Below, piece by piece: positions 11,196 to 23,661 of a DNA stretch of 64,000 nt (position 1 is the stretch's first letter; the number at the start of each line of letters is the position of its first letter). The notes beneath the pieces were generated by a model. That model saw only the letters and a list, made by a program, of their open reading frames with translations. It ran no database searches and was not told where the DNA came from. The stretch comes from Rhodocollybia butyracea (Eukaryota > Basidiomycota > Agaricomycetes > Agaricales > Omphalotaceae), in assembly GCA_015501585.1 (NCBI GenBank), contig JADNRY010000008.1, forward strand, positions 682,001-746,000, written 5' to 3'. Made by a program: the position numbers and the translations under genes.

Positions 11196-14100
11196 TTATT
11201 CCTCAAATACTTTCTTTACCCTTTCAAAAGAACCCTCGCCGCCCCATTCAGAGATGAATGTGCATCTACGGTTTTTGGTGGGTTCGTCTATGTTGTCGAA
11301 ACAATTGGGAGGAAGCAAAACTCCACCCGACGACTGCCGATATTTCAGCACCTCCCGGACAACATCAGGGCTCGCCTGGTCTATGACTGCCCTCAAAAGT
11401 TTGCTTCGCCGTTCGTCATCCGCACCTACTCCCTCTACTAGATCACCATCCGTACGATAACCTGGCCAGATATTTGCGGCGATATGATGGACAGCTAAGA
11501 ACCTCGTGAATCCCTGTAACCCTCCCGAGCTACCGTACTTGACGAGCGCTCGAAGATAAGCACCTAAGACTTCGGGTTCCGTCTCTACTGGGTACATCCA
11601 CTCTTCTGTCCCACCATTACCTGTGATAACATCACCTACTTCGATTCTGATTCCTCGTAAAACGTGGCCGTAGTCATTCCATAGAAGCTTCCGGTAGTCA
11701 GAGGCATAAAGCATTGACGTGGGGGGAATAAGAAGCCTGGAAAAAAGAGGTTGCGAGAAGGATATGGAATCGTAGAGTGAAACAAAGTCGGTGTAGAATT
11801 GATAGAAGGGGACGGATGTTCCAAGGAAGTGAAATGAAGCTGCTTCGAGGGGTGCTTGAGATGATGACGGAGAAGGCGGTGGCTCTGGATGAGAGGACGA
11901 GGTTGGTGAAGCCTTTATAGTGTATGAGTCAATCAAGTCAAGCATTTGTCGTCCAACAACTTCATCTCTGAACACTTCTTGCAAAGATCTCTCCCCATCC
12001 GGTTGAACCTTCGCGTTGCCAGTCCCAACACCATGTTCTAGCATGAACACCTTCATGCATGCAAGCACTACATCTTCCTTCTTCAACCCGACCGTTCCGA
12101 GGATTGACGGAGCAAATCTCCTCGTCACCTCCAACTCTACCCTGGTTAATGCCAGCGTCGCTCTCACCACCTCTGTCTCTGAAGCATCCCACGCATCCGG
12201 CAAGGCCCCGTGTTGTTGGAAAATCGAATGCTCGCTTCCAGAACGCAATAGATGATTGATGGGTGAAAGCGTCCAGTCGGAATGGAGTGGAAGCCCCAAC
12301 GGACGCCATTCTGCATTTGCGGTACGTCTCGTCGGAGAAGAAGCAGAAGGCACTCGCAGTGTTGTGCACATACTAATCGATATTGGACTTGAGCACAGCG
12401 GAGCAATGTAGGCATACGCAGCCCTTTGGGGGTTGACTTCGTAATTGAGAAAGGGACCTAAGACACCTTTGAGACCACCTTTCTGCTCCCAGACAGGGCT
12501 AGGGGCACCGACACCACCTCGCTGTGCGGCCCAATCCGGTGTAACTGTACCAAGAATCTGATTAAGGATTTTTGACATATACTCTTCATCACCACGTTGT
12601 AAGATATGCGAGACTCCGAATGCCTGAGCCAGCCACAGATCTGGATGACTATCAGGTAGGTGCGGGGAAAGACGGAGGAACAAAACAAGAAGGGTACTGA
12701 GAGGGCGTAGAAGGAGGGGATGAGTTTTACGGTCCCAGAGCCCATGTCCGGTTATGCTAGCGCACAGGCGTGATATATCAGTAAATGGCAATTCAAACGG
12801 CGGTGGGCTTCCAATGGGACCAGAACATCCTAGCCATAGGCGAATGGCTGAGAACAGAATGGTTGTACCGGATGCAATTTCTTTATTAGCCAAGATTGTA
12901 TCCGCTTCTACGTCAGTCAAAGTCTTCAACTTTTGTTGAAGGTCCTCGACCAATGCTTTCAGTTTTTGAAATGCCCTGGTATCAAAAAGCGGTTTCAAAA
13001 CCAAACAAACTTCGGCCCTCTCATCTTCTCCACCCCTAGCTCCGTTCACTTTGGCGCCCTCAAGGTAAGCGGCAAGAGAACGCCAGAGGGATGCAGAGGT
13101 AGATAGGTAATCCACCGAGTCCAAGTGATTGCAAGTGAATTTATCCCAAAGACTTGTCAAACCCGCGCCCCATTCCCAACCCTTGACCTGACTCCAGAGC
13201 ACCTGGTGGTCAGGTGTCGTGCGGTGAGGATCTATGGCACAAACGATCCACGATTCGAGGAGACCAACGTAGGCTCGAATAAGGCGCGAGTCCGGAATGT
13301 TATTGCTCATGGAAGCGGAAGTAGTGAGTTCTAGTCCAAATTTCCACCATACCTCTTTCGCATCAGCCGCTACACTCGAATACAACCCGTATCGTGCCAG
13401 AACAGTGTAAAAGTGCATGATCTCTACGATAACAGCTGAGTCATAGTGACTGGAAACCACAAAACGCAGTAGGATGTCGCCTGCACCGATCCTTGAAGAT
13501 AGAGCTTCTGCGTTTGTCCTCGATGCACTAGCTAGAATGATGAGGAGACGGATAGCGGAGAGTGACGGATTGGATGCGGTGGTGGTAGAGGAAGGAAGAG
13601 GGATGATGAAGACTTTTAACAAACCTTCAATCAAACCTTTTTCTTTGACGACTGAATCGGCAAAAGTATTCGAGTACTGTGCAACGCGGGTCAGGATGGA
13701 CAGGATTTGTTGCTGCGTCGGAGTTGGAGAGTCTTGTCCAAGATCGCTGAGGAGTAGGTTTAAGAACTGCGGTAGCACGTCGGTAAGAGGAAGAGATGTT
13801 AATAGATCTGGATCATCCATTTCCTCTTCCATCCCAACGCCCAACTCAAACTCAAACTCTGAATCCTCTAGTCTATTCAGGTGGCCTACTATACACTCCC
13901 AAACGAGATCCATTGCTTTTACACCAACAACTCCACGTTCTGGGAGGGCTTCAAGTCCCACGAAAAGTATCCGTTTCAATATCGGAGGAGGTTGAGTTGT
14001 TTGCGATGACGATTCTGAATCCGATTGAGAGAGTAATGTCTTCCTCGCAACATTTAATTCGGCATCTTCCTCGTCCGCCCTCAACCATCGTACTACACCA

Positions 14101-15260
14101 ACGAGGACGTCAAACATTGCTGCTCTCTGAGCCCTGACAGTCGACCTCGTTAGAAGGAATATATCATCTAATGTGTATCCTGCTCGCGTTCCTTCGGCAT
14201 GGTGATGCAGTCCCAGATGAGTAGGAAGAGAAAGTATTTTTGACGAAGGAATAGGTTTCCCGGTGAGATCAAACCGAAGATCTGAAATTTGGTCGGGAAG
14301 TGGTGCCAGAGTGGAAGACATCCACGCAAGATCAGGATTATCTGCCGGCGCAGATGGAAAATATTTCTTTCGTATATATTCCGGCGTGCCTTCTTCTTCA
14401 TATTCTCCGTCATTGACTAGGGGGGGAACCGGTGGTTTTAGTTGACCTTTGAAAGTTCCCAGCGATACAGCGTCTCCATTCGGGTCTGGTGGGGGCAAAG
14501 CTAATAACTGTTTTTTCGGCGAGGATGGAGCAGATGGGTAGACATGAACCTGATCTGGAGCAAGTTCTGCAAATCGAAGCTTGCGTGAAGCTCGGTTAGG
14601 GCTGTTCGGACGTGTACCTGATAAAGACGAGGAGCGAGAAGCAGGATCTACCGAAAAGAATCAACGCGTAGTTCAGGTTATTGATGACGACTTACTTAGA
14701 GGTGAAGGCGAAGGTAATGGTTCTTCTGAAGTAAGTGGAACTGTAGAAAGTAAGTATGAGATGTAGAAAGGATAACGCTAATTGGTACCTTCTTCCAATG
14801 CAAACGTGTTGCCTGCCTCCCTTTTCTCTCTTGCTCGCCGCAAGATATCACCAACACCGGGCCCAAATCTTTCCAGAATTTGCCGCCTTTCAGCATCCCT
14901 TTCTTCCTCAGTCATGGCCTGCACCCTTGCTTCATTCTCTGCGCTTATCTGCGACATCCAACCATCTTTTGCGTGGTTTTGCATGGTTCTCGGTCCAGGA
15001 CCAGCAGTGGCACTAGCACTAGCAACATGAGGAACATCTGTGGTCCTCTCTGTAGAAAGCTCCGGTTTGCGTCTACTCTCGTCTCTGTTCTTTAAAAAAG
15101 CACTATTCTTCTGGGATCGATGCTGTACAGGTGGAAAGCCGGTTTTGGAGTTAATAGAGTTGGAGAAGCGGGATTGCGATTGTGTAGAAGAATTTGAGGC
15201 CAGGGGTTTTCGCTCGAATACCGAGCCTACTAGTGAGGGGGTGAAGGCAGACGTAGACAT
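11196..15260 (-). CDS. RNA polymerase II-associated protein RPAP1 / Rba50-like
   Basis: Assembly and nuclear-import factor for RNA polymerase II. The start at 15260 gives MSTSAFTPSLVGSVFERKPL. The RPAP1 N-terminal domain is clear at about residues 100-145: ISAENEARVQAMTEEERDA then ILERFGPGVGDILRRARE. Short exons follow, then one long exon from about 14660 to the stop at 11196. Its start carries the RPAP1 C-terminal signature: LRFDLTGKPIP, LPTHLGLHHHAEGTRAGYTL and IFLLTRSTVRAQRA (about 14150-14290). The remaining ~900 residues are helical and leucine-rich, as in the family's HEAT-like tail. About 1,300 residues in all, matching fungal orthologues. The tRNA-Arg gene starts 95 bp upstream of its ATG on the other strand. 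Confidence 0.88.
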
Positions 15261-15355
15261 TAAGGTGTAAATGTCGCGCGTCTAAACATATGATATTATC
15301 CATCTGTCATCAGGAATACTCTCAATAAATTTTGAATATCCCAACCCCTGTCCAA

Positions 15356-15442
15356 GCCGGCGTGGCGCAATGGTAGCGCGTAGCTTTCCTATCATCTCAT
15401 TTAGTTAGGCTGAAGTTGCGGGTTCGATCCCCGTCGTCGGTT
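15356..15442 (+). tRNA. tRNA-Arg (anticodon CCT), with 15-nt intron
   Basis: A full cloverleaf folds by eye. The acceptor stem is 15356-15362 with 15435-15441 (seven pairs, two G-U) and the discriminator is T at 15442. The D arm has GCGC/GCGC stems around AATGGTA. The anticodon stem TAGCT (15381-15385) pairs with GGCTG (15408-15412). The T arm is GCGGG-TTCGATC-CCCGT. A canonical seven-base anticodon loop requires a 15-nt intron at 15392-15406, one base 3' of the anticodon, which is the standard nuclear position. The anticodon 15388-15390 is CCT, decoding AGG. B-box-like GGTTCGATCCC is present, and a T-rich run (atttttattt) about 20 nt downstream could end Pol III transcription. Confidence 0.9.
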
Positions 15443-15527
15443 TATTGCGATTTCGATGGTATTTTTATTTCTTTGTAACACATCAGTCACATTCTGGCGC
15501 TGTGCTTCTTTCAATCCATCTCCCAAA

Positions 15528-16651
15528 ATGACCAGCATCCTTGACGCTTCAGCTTTGATTTCTCTGATTCCGACTCTGCTCCCTTCTTCAAAATCAATCG
15601 AAACCCCCCAAGATGCGCTCGCGCTTCTCTCACATGCCATTCTAACATCTGTGGCTTTTCGACTAATTGCTGTGGACGATTCTTCTTCGACTATCCAATC
15701 ATCGGCAAATACGTTGCCCGATGAGTGGAACAAACATGGTCCAGGCAGCTATACTCTCAGATATCGACATGAACAGAGTAGTATGGAGTTTGTGGTCAAG
15801 ATATCCAAGCTTGGATCCAGAACGATGTTCAACGCGATTGCTGTGGAGGTATGCCACTATCACGATCCCAAATTTTGATTCTAATTTTCTTGTCTAGAAC
15901 GACAAAGCCACCTCTCTAGACATCTCAACCAACGATTTTACCTCGCCATCTTCATTTCCCTACAGCGCAGAAGCACCTGCGGCGCCACCATTGGTGCATT
16001 GCTACATCTCTTCCAATCGAGTAACAGATTTTGTATCCCAGTTCAAACTCAAGATTATCCAGAAACTTGTCCCTGGATTGAGAAAGGATGGATATACAGA
16101 AGAAGTTGACGTCACCACAACCAATCCCCCTAATTTCGAACAAGGCTCAGCCACTGTTAGAACACCTCCGACAATTCCTAGGTATAATCCTGATGACGAG
16201 TTTCCTTTGCGAATGCCTTCGCGAAACCCACTAGAAATTGGCCGTCGGGACCGTGATCCTGCTCCCGGAGGCTCTTTTCAACCCCCTCCGCTGTTTTCGC
16301 CTTCTGGTGGGGATGGAATGTTCGTCGGACCTGATCATCCGATTTTCGGCAGACGAGGACCCGGCGGACTTGGAGGTATTGGAGGTATGCCCGGACGTGG
16401 TCCCTGGGGCGGAGATGGCTATCTTCCTCCCATGGGTGCACCTCCCGGTGCACGCTTCGATCCTGTTGGGCCTGGCTTTGGTACGGGTGGTATTGGACCG
16501 TTTCATGGCAACTTGGGGCCTAGAAGACCCAATTTGCCTGGAGAAGGAGACCCAGACAATGACGAATTTATGCCCCCTGGCGCAGTACGTCTGATTCTTG
16601 ATTGAATTCTCCATACTAACTTGAAGATTGCAGAGTGATATGTACATGTAA
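15528..16651 (+). CDS. Proteasome inhibitor/regulator PI31 (PSMF1/Fub1 family)
   Basis: Regulator and assembly or transport adaptor of the 20S proteasome. Three exons (15528-15848, 15898-16584, 16634-16651) are in frame and give 341 residues. The N-terminal half matches the PI31 FP domain: DALALLSHAILTSVAFRL, GSYTLRYRHEQSSMEFVVK and HCYISSNRVTDFVSQFK. The second half is Gly/Pro/Arg-rich with the conserved IPRYNPDDEF and GPDHPIFGRR, typical of PI31 tails. The final exon of only six codons encodes SDMYM-stop. M-Y-M is an HbYX-type C-terminus, the motif that docks into proteasome alpha-ring pockets. The start at 15528 is preferred over in-frame 15456 because the upstream stretch is not family-like. 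Confidence 0.88.
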
Positions 16652-16820
16652 AATACAGTCTTCTTTATTGAAACTTATTGGTAGGTATGTAAAACATATT
16701 CATAAATCTCTATCTGTATGTATCGCAAATAGTAACAATAGTTTTGTATCTGGCCAAAGCTGAATATGTCGCCTTGGATTGAAGGTAAACAATAATTTTG
16801 TCTGGCCCGCATCTAACATT

Positions 16821-18618
16821 CTAGACAATGTACTGTTTGAGCTTCTTGAAACGCTCGGCAGCACGTTTGAGAGTATCAACATCTTTGCAGAATGCAAAGC
16901 GACCATACACTTCTCCAATGTTGGCGTGCTCGATACAGTAGAACTGAATGCGTAGAAATTAAGAATTTGCTAGTAAATTTGAATAGAACCAAGCTTACCT
17001 CGCTGACAGGAATAGAGGAAACACCGACTTCGATAGCGATAAACCAGCAGGCTCTGAAGGGAGAATGAATGATGGTAAAAGGGGGCAAGACAAAAATACG
17101 AACTTGAAATCGCGTCCTCGCCCGAGAACACTCTCAGGAAAAGGGTAGTCTTCCGGGAATTTAACTTTTGAAATGTCCTAGAGAAATAACGTTAATATCC
17201 GTACACACAAAAAGAGTTGAACGTCAAAACTAACCAAAAGAATAAAGTAGCTTCCTTCTGGGTTAGTGTAAGGAATTCCTAGATCATCGAAACAATCCGT
17301 CAAGACTTGACGTCTCTCGGTGTACTCTTCAAGCTGTTTTTTGAAAAATCCTCTTTCTTCAGCTTCTTCGAGACCGACAGCTGCGGCTTCTTGTAGTGGA
17401 GAGTTTGAACAGAAAACAATACGTGTGGTGGCAGCTAGAGTTGGCCTGATGATATGCTCAGGCCCAATGAGCCAGCCGACTCTCCAACCGGTTGCAGCGA
17501 AGCCCTCTGTGAGTTGTCAGCCATAGACAAAGAGACAGATACCCAAGGCGCACTTCCGGCAGATCCAACTGTCACTGTACGCTCCCACATTCCAGGTAGG
17601 TTTGCAATCCGGACATGTTCTTTCCCGTCGAACACGAGCCTGTCATACTAGAGAACAGCACATTCATTTGTGAAGAGACTGGGAGGTATAGATTGCACGA
17701 ACAACTTCGTCGGCCATCACCAACAGATTGAATTCTTTAGCCAAATCAGCGATTAACTCCAGCTCTGCTCTTGTAAACACCTTCCCTACGGGATTGTGTG
17801 GTGTGTTTACAATGATCATCTTGGTTCGCGGTGTGATCGCAGCTCTAGGGAATCTCTATCAGGAAAAGATCAAACCAAATAAACGCGATTCTAATGACCT
17901 CAGTTCCTCTGGGTTAATCTTCCAGTCGTCACTCGAGAATTTCCCGGTCGCATTCGCCGGCGGGCGAAGGGGAACGTAGACGGGTTTCCCGTCATTAAAT
18001 GTGACGGAGGGCAAATACTGATCAAAGAAAGGCTCGAACATGATAACTTCGTCGTCTTTGTCCAAGAATGCAGTGAATACAGAGTATTGTCCTAGGAAGT
18101 TACAGTATATCAGATGTAATCTACGAAATCTGTGGTTCCATCATACCTTCATTGGCACCACTCGTTACAAGAATTTCTTTCTCGACATCCAGATCGCGAT
18201 TGAGCTGAGGACTGTAGGCTTTCTTGATCGCTTCACGAAGACGCAAGCGGCCTTTTGGATGGGAGTAATGATTGGTAGCTACAACCTTCAGAGCCTCTTC
18301 GGCCGCTGTCCTAACCCATTCTGGCGGTAGAAAGTTCATATATCCTTGTCCGAGGTTTATACAATCTGCAGGAAGGTTGGCGACGCTATCGAGGATTTAG
18401 CAAATATGATAAGTAGAGAAATAGATATTGAGTACAGACTTGAAGATAGACCAGACATCTTCAGCTAAAGCCCGACCTGTTTCGAGACGTGAAGAAAATT
18501 TGACTGGGCCGGGAGGGGGACGGTGTGCAGACATGAATCGCAATGTGTGATGGTGAAGGAAATTTGGAAGAGGTTGGGAAAATCTAAATAAGCGTGAAGG
18601 ACTTGAACGAAATATCAT
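16821..18618 (-). CDS. Kynurenine-oxoglutarate aminotransferase-like (class I/II, PLP)
   Basis: PLP-dependent aminotransferase of the Bna3/kynurenine aminotransferase type, which turns kynurenine plus a 2-oxoacid into kynurenate. Exons read: EWVRTAAEEALKVVATNHY then SHPKGRLRLREAIKKAY, ILVTSGANEG (substrate loop), DEVIMFEPFFDQYLPSV, TPHNPVGKVFTRAEL and VMADEV (PLP Asp). Across an intron comes SAGKGFAATGWRVGW, whose Lys is the Schiff-base residue. The protein ends FKKLKQYIV with the stop at 16821-16823. Two in-frame starts exist. 18618 adds a 28-residue Arg/Ser/Phe-rich N-terminus (MIFRSSPSRLFRFSQP...) like a mitochondrial presequence. 18534 gives MSAHRPPPGP directly and would be cytosolic. I chose the longer start. 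Confidence 0.85.
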
Positions 18619-18890
18619 GACTCGAGTCATCATCTCAACAGTTACACACAATGACATATACCATGTACTTACTTTTTGAATCTTTCTCAACGTTTAAAAA
18701 CTTCTCAATTTATGAACTGAATCGTCTGGTGCTGGTTTCCTGTAGACAGACTCAACCTCGGCAAGCAAGCTTATAATTAGACTGACGCTACCTGGCAGGC
18801 CTTTCTATTCAAGTTGATTCTCTCCATGTATAAAAAACTCGAGTGAATGCAAATTATTATGAATGGAAGTATATCTTCCTTCTTGCCTCG

Positions 18891-20041
18891 ATGTACCCCA
18901 AAAATGGACCACGTATCGCTGTTGTGCAGTTCTCTCCAAAGGTCTCTAAATTCCTTCATTCTCACTTGAAATCTGACTAATAAGAAACCAAAGTTTGGTC
19001 AGGTCGAAGCAAATCTAATAAGAGCAAAGGAAATTTGCTCTGGGTCTGTTTTCTTCATCCAGTACTCTAACAACGTTGTTCACTTTGACGACAGCATCAA
19101 GCCTAGGTCCGTGGACCTGGTGTGTTTTCCGGAGATGATACTGTCTGGTAATTCTCAGAGTCTTTATTTCCTTGACACAAAATTCACTGGAATAGGATAT
19201 GTTTTCGAGGACTCGACGGAAATATTACCATACCTCGAATATCCAAGGACAGGCCCGACGTCTCAAATGTGTGCAGATATAGCCCAGCGGCTCCAGTGTT
19301 ATGTAGTTGCTGGTTATCCAGAGCGACTCGTAGATTCAGACGAGACCAGGAATCGAGATATAGGTGCCAATAGCGCTGTTCTATATGGTCCGAGCGGAGA
19401 ATGGATAGGTAATCACCGGAAAATAAATCTTTTCCCAACCGATAGAAGCTGGGCAAAGGCAGGTTAGAACCATCTAGTATGGAGGCATACTTCATATACC
19501 GTTTACGATTCCGCAGGTGTCGGCTTCCAGACTTTCCAACTTCCTCCACCTATCGGGAGGCTTAGCCTCGGTATATGCATGGACCTTAATGCCCATCCTC
19601 CAGCAGATTGGCAAATGAGAGGACCTCCACATGAGATTGCGGACTATGTGCTGGAACAAGACGTCGAAATACTTATCTTTTTAAATGCATGGTTGGATTC
19701 TGAAGTCTATGGATATGAGAATGAAGGAATAGGGGGTGGTGTTGTTGATTGGACTACAGTTGATTTTTGGGCTGCAAGGCTTAACCCACTATGGGAGAAA
19801 GACTCAGTTGACAGTGGAAATGGCGATAAAGTGACATCCGTGGTCGTTTGTAACAGAACAGGAAAGGAGAAAGGTATGTACTTATTCAGTTGTTGCATGA
19901 TTCTGATATCTCACTTCTGTAGGTCGACTCTTCGCTGGCTCTTCAACATGTTTCAACATGCGCCGTGGGTCAGGAAAACCCGAAGTTTTAGACGTTATGG
20001 GTAGAAGAGAGGAAGGGTTTCGTATTATGTATAGAGCTTAA
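18891..20041 (+). CDS. NTA1: N-terminal Asn/Gln amidase (Nta1 type, nitrilase superfamily)
   Basis: Carbon-nitrogen hydrolase that deamidates N-terminal Asn and Gln to Asp and Glu in the branched N-degron pathway. MYPKNGPRIAVVQFSPK is split by an intron from VEANLIRAKEI. The catalytic triad is visible: Glu in VCFPEMILSGY, Lys in IGNHRKINLF and Cys in LGICMDLN. The last motif, with DLNAHPPADW, is the form seen in Nta1 rather than in other nitrilases. Five or so introns. The last exon encodes RLFAGSSTCFNM and ends IMYRA with the stop at 20039-20041. About 300 residues, normal for fungal Nta1. It lies 104 bp before a RING-type ubiquitin ligase gene on the same strand. Confidence 0.82.
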
Positions 20042-20144
20042 CACGCCTAAGTATTAGCTACAAAAAATATGATCCGTTCATTGAGCGTGGGGAATTGATT
20101 TGTGCTCAGACGCGTGCGCGCGCCAAATCCTGAGTGACATTCTA

Positions 20145-23100
20145 ATGAACAATTCACGACCTCACCTCGGGACGATCGAAGAGTAGGTTTATAAACAAAT
20201 TTACTTTGTTCACCAGGCATTAATTTCTTTTAGGTCTGGCTTTTCCGACACGCACTTGACGGCAGAGACTTCGTCGGATCGATTCGTTTATAACGGTGAA
20301 AGCAGCCCAGATAATGCAGAAGAAGAGGACGAATTTGTATACCCTGGAGCCTCGGAATCTTCAACAAACCGATATGAATCCTCAGAGGGAACTTCTCCAA
20401 TATCTCCTCCTGTTCAACCACACCCTTCTCCAGCGCAATTAGAATCCTCATATGCTGCTGCTTCATCCGGTGATCTCGTGCTCCTGAAAAAAATATTCCA
20501 AATGGCTTCGCAAAACGGCGACGTTGAACCGTTTAGTCTTGCCAATGACGCTTCAACTCGAACTGGAAATACCGCGTTGCATGCTGCTGCCAGCAGAGGT
20601 TATCTCGACATTGTCAAATGGCGTAAGTGGCTTCAACCTGAAGTGGATTGTGCTTTTGACCAATGCGAACTCCCAAGTGGTGGAAGACTGTGGAGCTATG
20701 CCTGACTTGGAGGATAAGGAAGGAGAGGTATGTCGTTGTGTCGTTGTCCCTTTTTGAACGTCGTTTGACGCGTCTGGTAGACTGCTCTTCACAAAGCTGC
20801 TCTTAACGGACACTTACATATCCTCACGTACCTCGTCCCGAATAAATCCTCTGTTCATGCTCAAGACGCGGACGGTTGGACTGCTTTGCACAATGCTTGC
20901 TCCAAGGTAAGTTTTAGCGGTGAAAAATACGGCCTTTTTCACGAATCGCTCTTCTGGCAGGGTTATCTTGACATCGTTCGATATTTATGTGAATCGGGGG
21001 AAGCTACTTCTGAGGTCAATGGAGTATCTGGTGTCAACGTCCGCAGTAAGGGCGGCTGGACTCCCTTGAGTGCGTCACAGTGTTGTTTAAACCAAGAGCA
21101 ACTGTGCTAACATGTTACAGTGAATGCTGCCTCGAAAGGGCATTTACCGGTCGTTCGGTACTTGCTCTCCAAGCAATTCGCGGACCCACTAGTGAGAAAC
21201 AACTGGGGAGAAACAGCATACGATGCGGCGGCTGCGGTATTTGAGGTTTGGATTTGTGAAGTCAGTGCTACCTATCACTGCCGTATATGATAGCTTGAAC
21301 TTAATTTATATCTCATTTTAGGTTTTACAAAAAGCAGAAGCAGAACGCTGGGGTGATTCAGTTGTATCTTATAATCCCCTCTCTGTGCACACCACGGTCC
21401 CTCTAATCCTCTATGAAAATCAACGCCTGGACACCCGCATCAAAACACTAGCTACCTCTGGAGGACGGCCCAAGTTTTCCGCATCCGGTTTAGGGCGGCA
21501 TGGGAGGCGCGCGCCATTCGAATTGCACCTACTTCCTTCCGACCAACCTAGGAACGAACATATTCCGGCTTGGCGAAGTGATGTCCAACTTCCTTTGCGA
21601 GATAGCCCTTGGACTTTGCCGAGACCAGGATCTACTCATCTAGAAGGGGCAGAACGAAGTCATTTCTGGCTGTAAGTTTCCCCATGGTTCTTGATATACA
21701 ATTCTCCTGAATAAGTGCATTCACAGTTCTGACTGGACTTTGGATGTAACACATCCTGGTGTAGATGCGGAAGAAGGATGGCAATACGCTCGTCAATTCG
21801 GTGACGCAGATGATCAGTGGTCCGCTGAGATGCCTCCCCAATTAGAACGTGTAATGAACGGCGGTATGACACTCTCGCCTACTCTCAGTGGGTCCTCCAG
21901 GCGATCATCGGGCTCGAGCCGTGTTCCTCCTTCTGGCTGGGTTCGAAGGCGTCGGTGGGTGAGAGTTATGCGTCGAAGACTCGACATTGCACCTCTGCCT
22001 TTCCTTTTACCTGATGGCGCAATGTATCACATTGATTCCGATGGTGGCTTGATCCGCTACACCGAAAACTCGAATGACGAGGAAGGACAAGAATTGAGTG
22101 CAGTCTCTGCTACGTTCTTCTCCAAGGCTCAGGATTATGTTGGGCGGGCTAGGTATCTTGTTGGATCACAAGATTCCTCAAATGGGGTTTTGTCAGCGGT
22201 GGATGCACGTCGTGCCATAGCCAAGCTTGAACGCGCAACTATGGAACTACGTCTTGGGATCGCAGGTTCGTGCTCGTACATGTACTGTTGAGCACTAGTT
22301 CATAATCTTTGTAGGAGATACCGATATGGAACGAAAGACTCAAGCCGAAGTTCTTTTGAACGCCTACAGTCGGGAGCTCGAACGGCAAAAATCTGTCGCT
22401 GAAGCCCACGGTTTGGTCATAACCGGTGGAGATCAAGAAATCCACGACGATGATGACGACGACGACGAATTTCATTACCCTATGTCCCCAGCTGCCAGCA
22501 TCCGGGCCTCATCCAGATCAAGTTCTTCAACAGGTTATACCTCCAGACCTGAATCCCATCGAACGGTGACCGATCTTACTCCACAACTCTCCCAAGCGCC
22601 AGATTTCCGTGTTCCAACACATGAAGCTCCTCAAAAGGTTACTAGATGGGCTGCCCCTAGTCCACACCAGATTCATCGATGGGAGAAGGATGATGACGTC
22701 GCGCAGTGTAGGGACTGTCAACGGAGGTTCAATTTCCTTACTCGAAGAGTTCGTGTCTGTCACTTTCAACGTTATCATTGAACTAACATTTTCTTTTCAG
22801 CATGTGTGTCCCTTCCCTCTCTACTAGCCTTGTCCTACCTAATATCTCTATCTAGCACTGCCGAAGATGTGGCAAAATATTCTGTGACAGATGTTCCACG
22901 TACAGAGCTCTCCTTGATCCTTCAGACATCGTCCATGAACCCGGTTTACCCGAAAACGGAAGTGCTTCTTCGAGTTCCCAGCGGGTATGTCAAAGCTGTT
23001 TCGACGAAGTCAACGGAACGGTACCCAGTGGGATTCATGGGATACATTACACGACTATGGAACGCGTATTTGTTGACCAAGAGCGACTGACAATACCGAA

Positions 23101-23661
23101 CACGCATCTGTCAAGGAGACAATCAAGTTCGCAGCTGAGCGATCTGGCTGAGTACGTGTTATCATTCTGCTGGACCTATTTACTGAACCATTGTGTTAGG
23201 TGCCCTGTTTGTAATAGCGTCCTCGATGAAGTCGGGAATGCCGCCGCGCAAGAGGCTCATGTGAAAAGTTGTCTGGAAGGAGGGTCTGGGACAACACAAC
23301 AAGCCGCGAAATACTTGGTTTATCGACTTCCAGCGGAGAGTTCGCTCATAGGCACTGAATGTGAGTACATCTCTGTTTCCTTGGTTCAGTTACTTCAAGT
23401 TAATGACGTCTGTGTTTGTCAGGTGTTATCTGTCTGGAAGAATTCGCAAAAGGTAAGAAGGTTATGTTTTACTATGGACCCACATCACTTATGATCTTAC
23501 CTCAGATTCTATGGTGGCACGACTTAGTTGTTTCTGTAGTTTCCATAATGGTGAGTTTACCTATCTGTTAGTCTATGTTTTGTATAACCTTGTTTGTCTA
23601 CATAGCTTGCCTCTCCTCCTGGCTTCAACGAGGTAAAGCTTGTCCTGTTCATGCCCGTTAG
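20145..23661 (+). CDS. Ankyrin-DysF-FYVE-RING protein, probable endosomal E3 ubiquitin ligase
   Basis: A multidomain protein of roughly 960 residues. A first exon of 38 nt (20145-20182, MNNSRPHLGTIEE) was chosen because it joins in frame to SGFSDTHL. In order: an acidic/Ser-rich N-terminus; four or five ankyrin repeats (GNTALHAAASRGYLDIVKW, ETALHKAALNGHLHI, GWTALHNACSKGYLDIV, GWTPLMNAASKGHLPVV); a dysferlin-type DysF module (SDWTLDVTHPGVDAEEGW ... WVRRRRWVRVMRRRLDI); an acidic linker; a FYVE finger (WEKDDD, CRDC, RVHCRRCGKIFC, CDRC, CQSC) that should bind PI3P; then CPVC...H...C and a RING, CVICLEEF ... RLSCFCSFH ... CPVHAR-stop. The last two units have the order and the CP-x-H ending of ZNRF1/2 ligases. 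Expected site: endosome or vacuole membrane, cf. yeast Pib1 (FYVE-RING). Confidence 0.82.

Noticed and set aside
13474..13995. 173-codon + strand ORF
   Set aside because: Antisense shadow of the RPAP1 coding exon.
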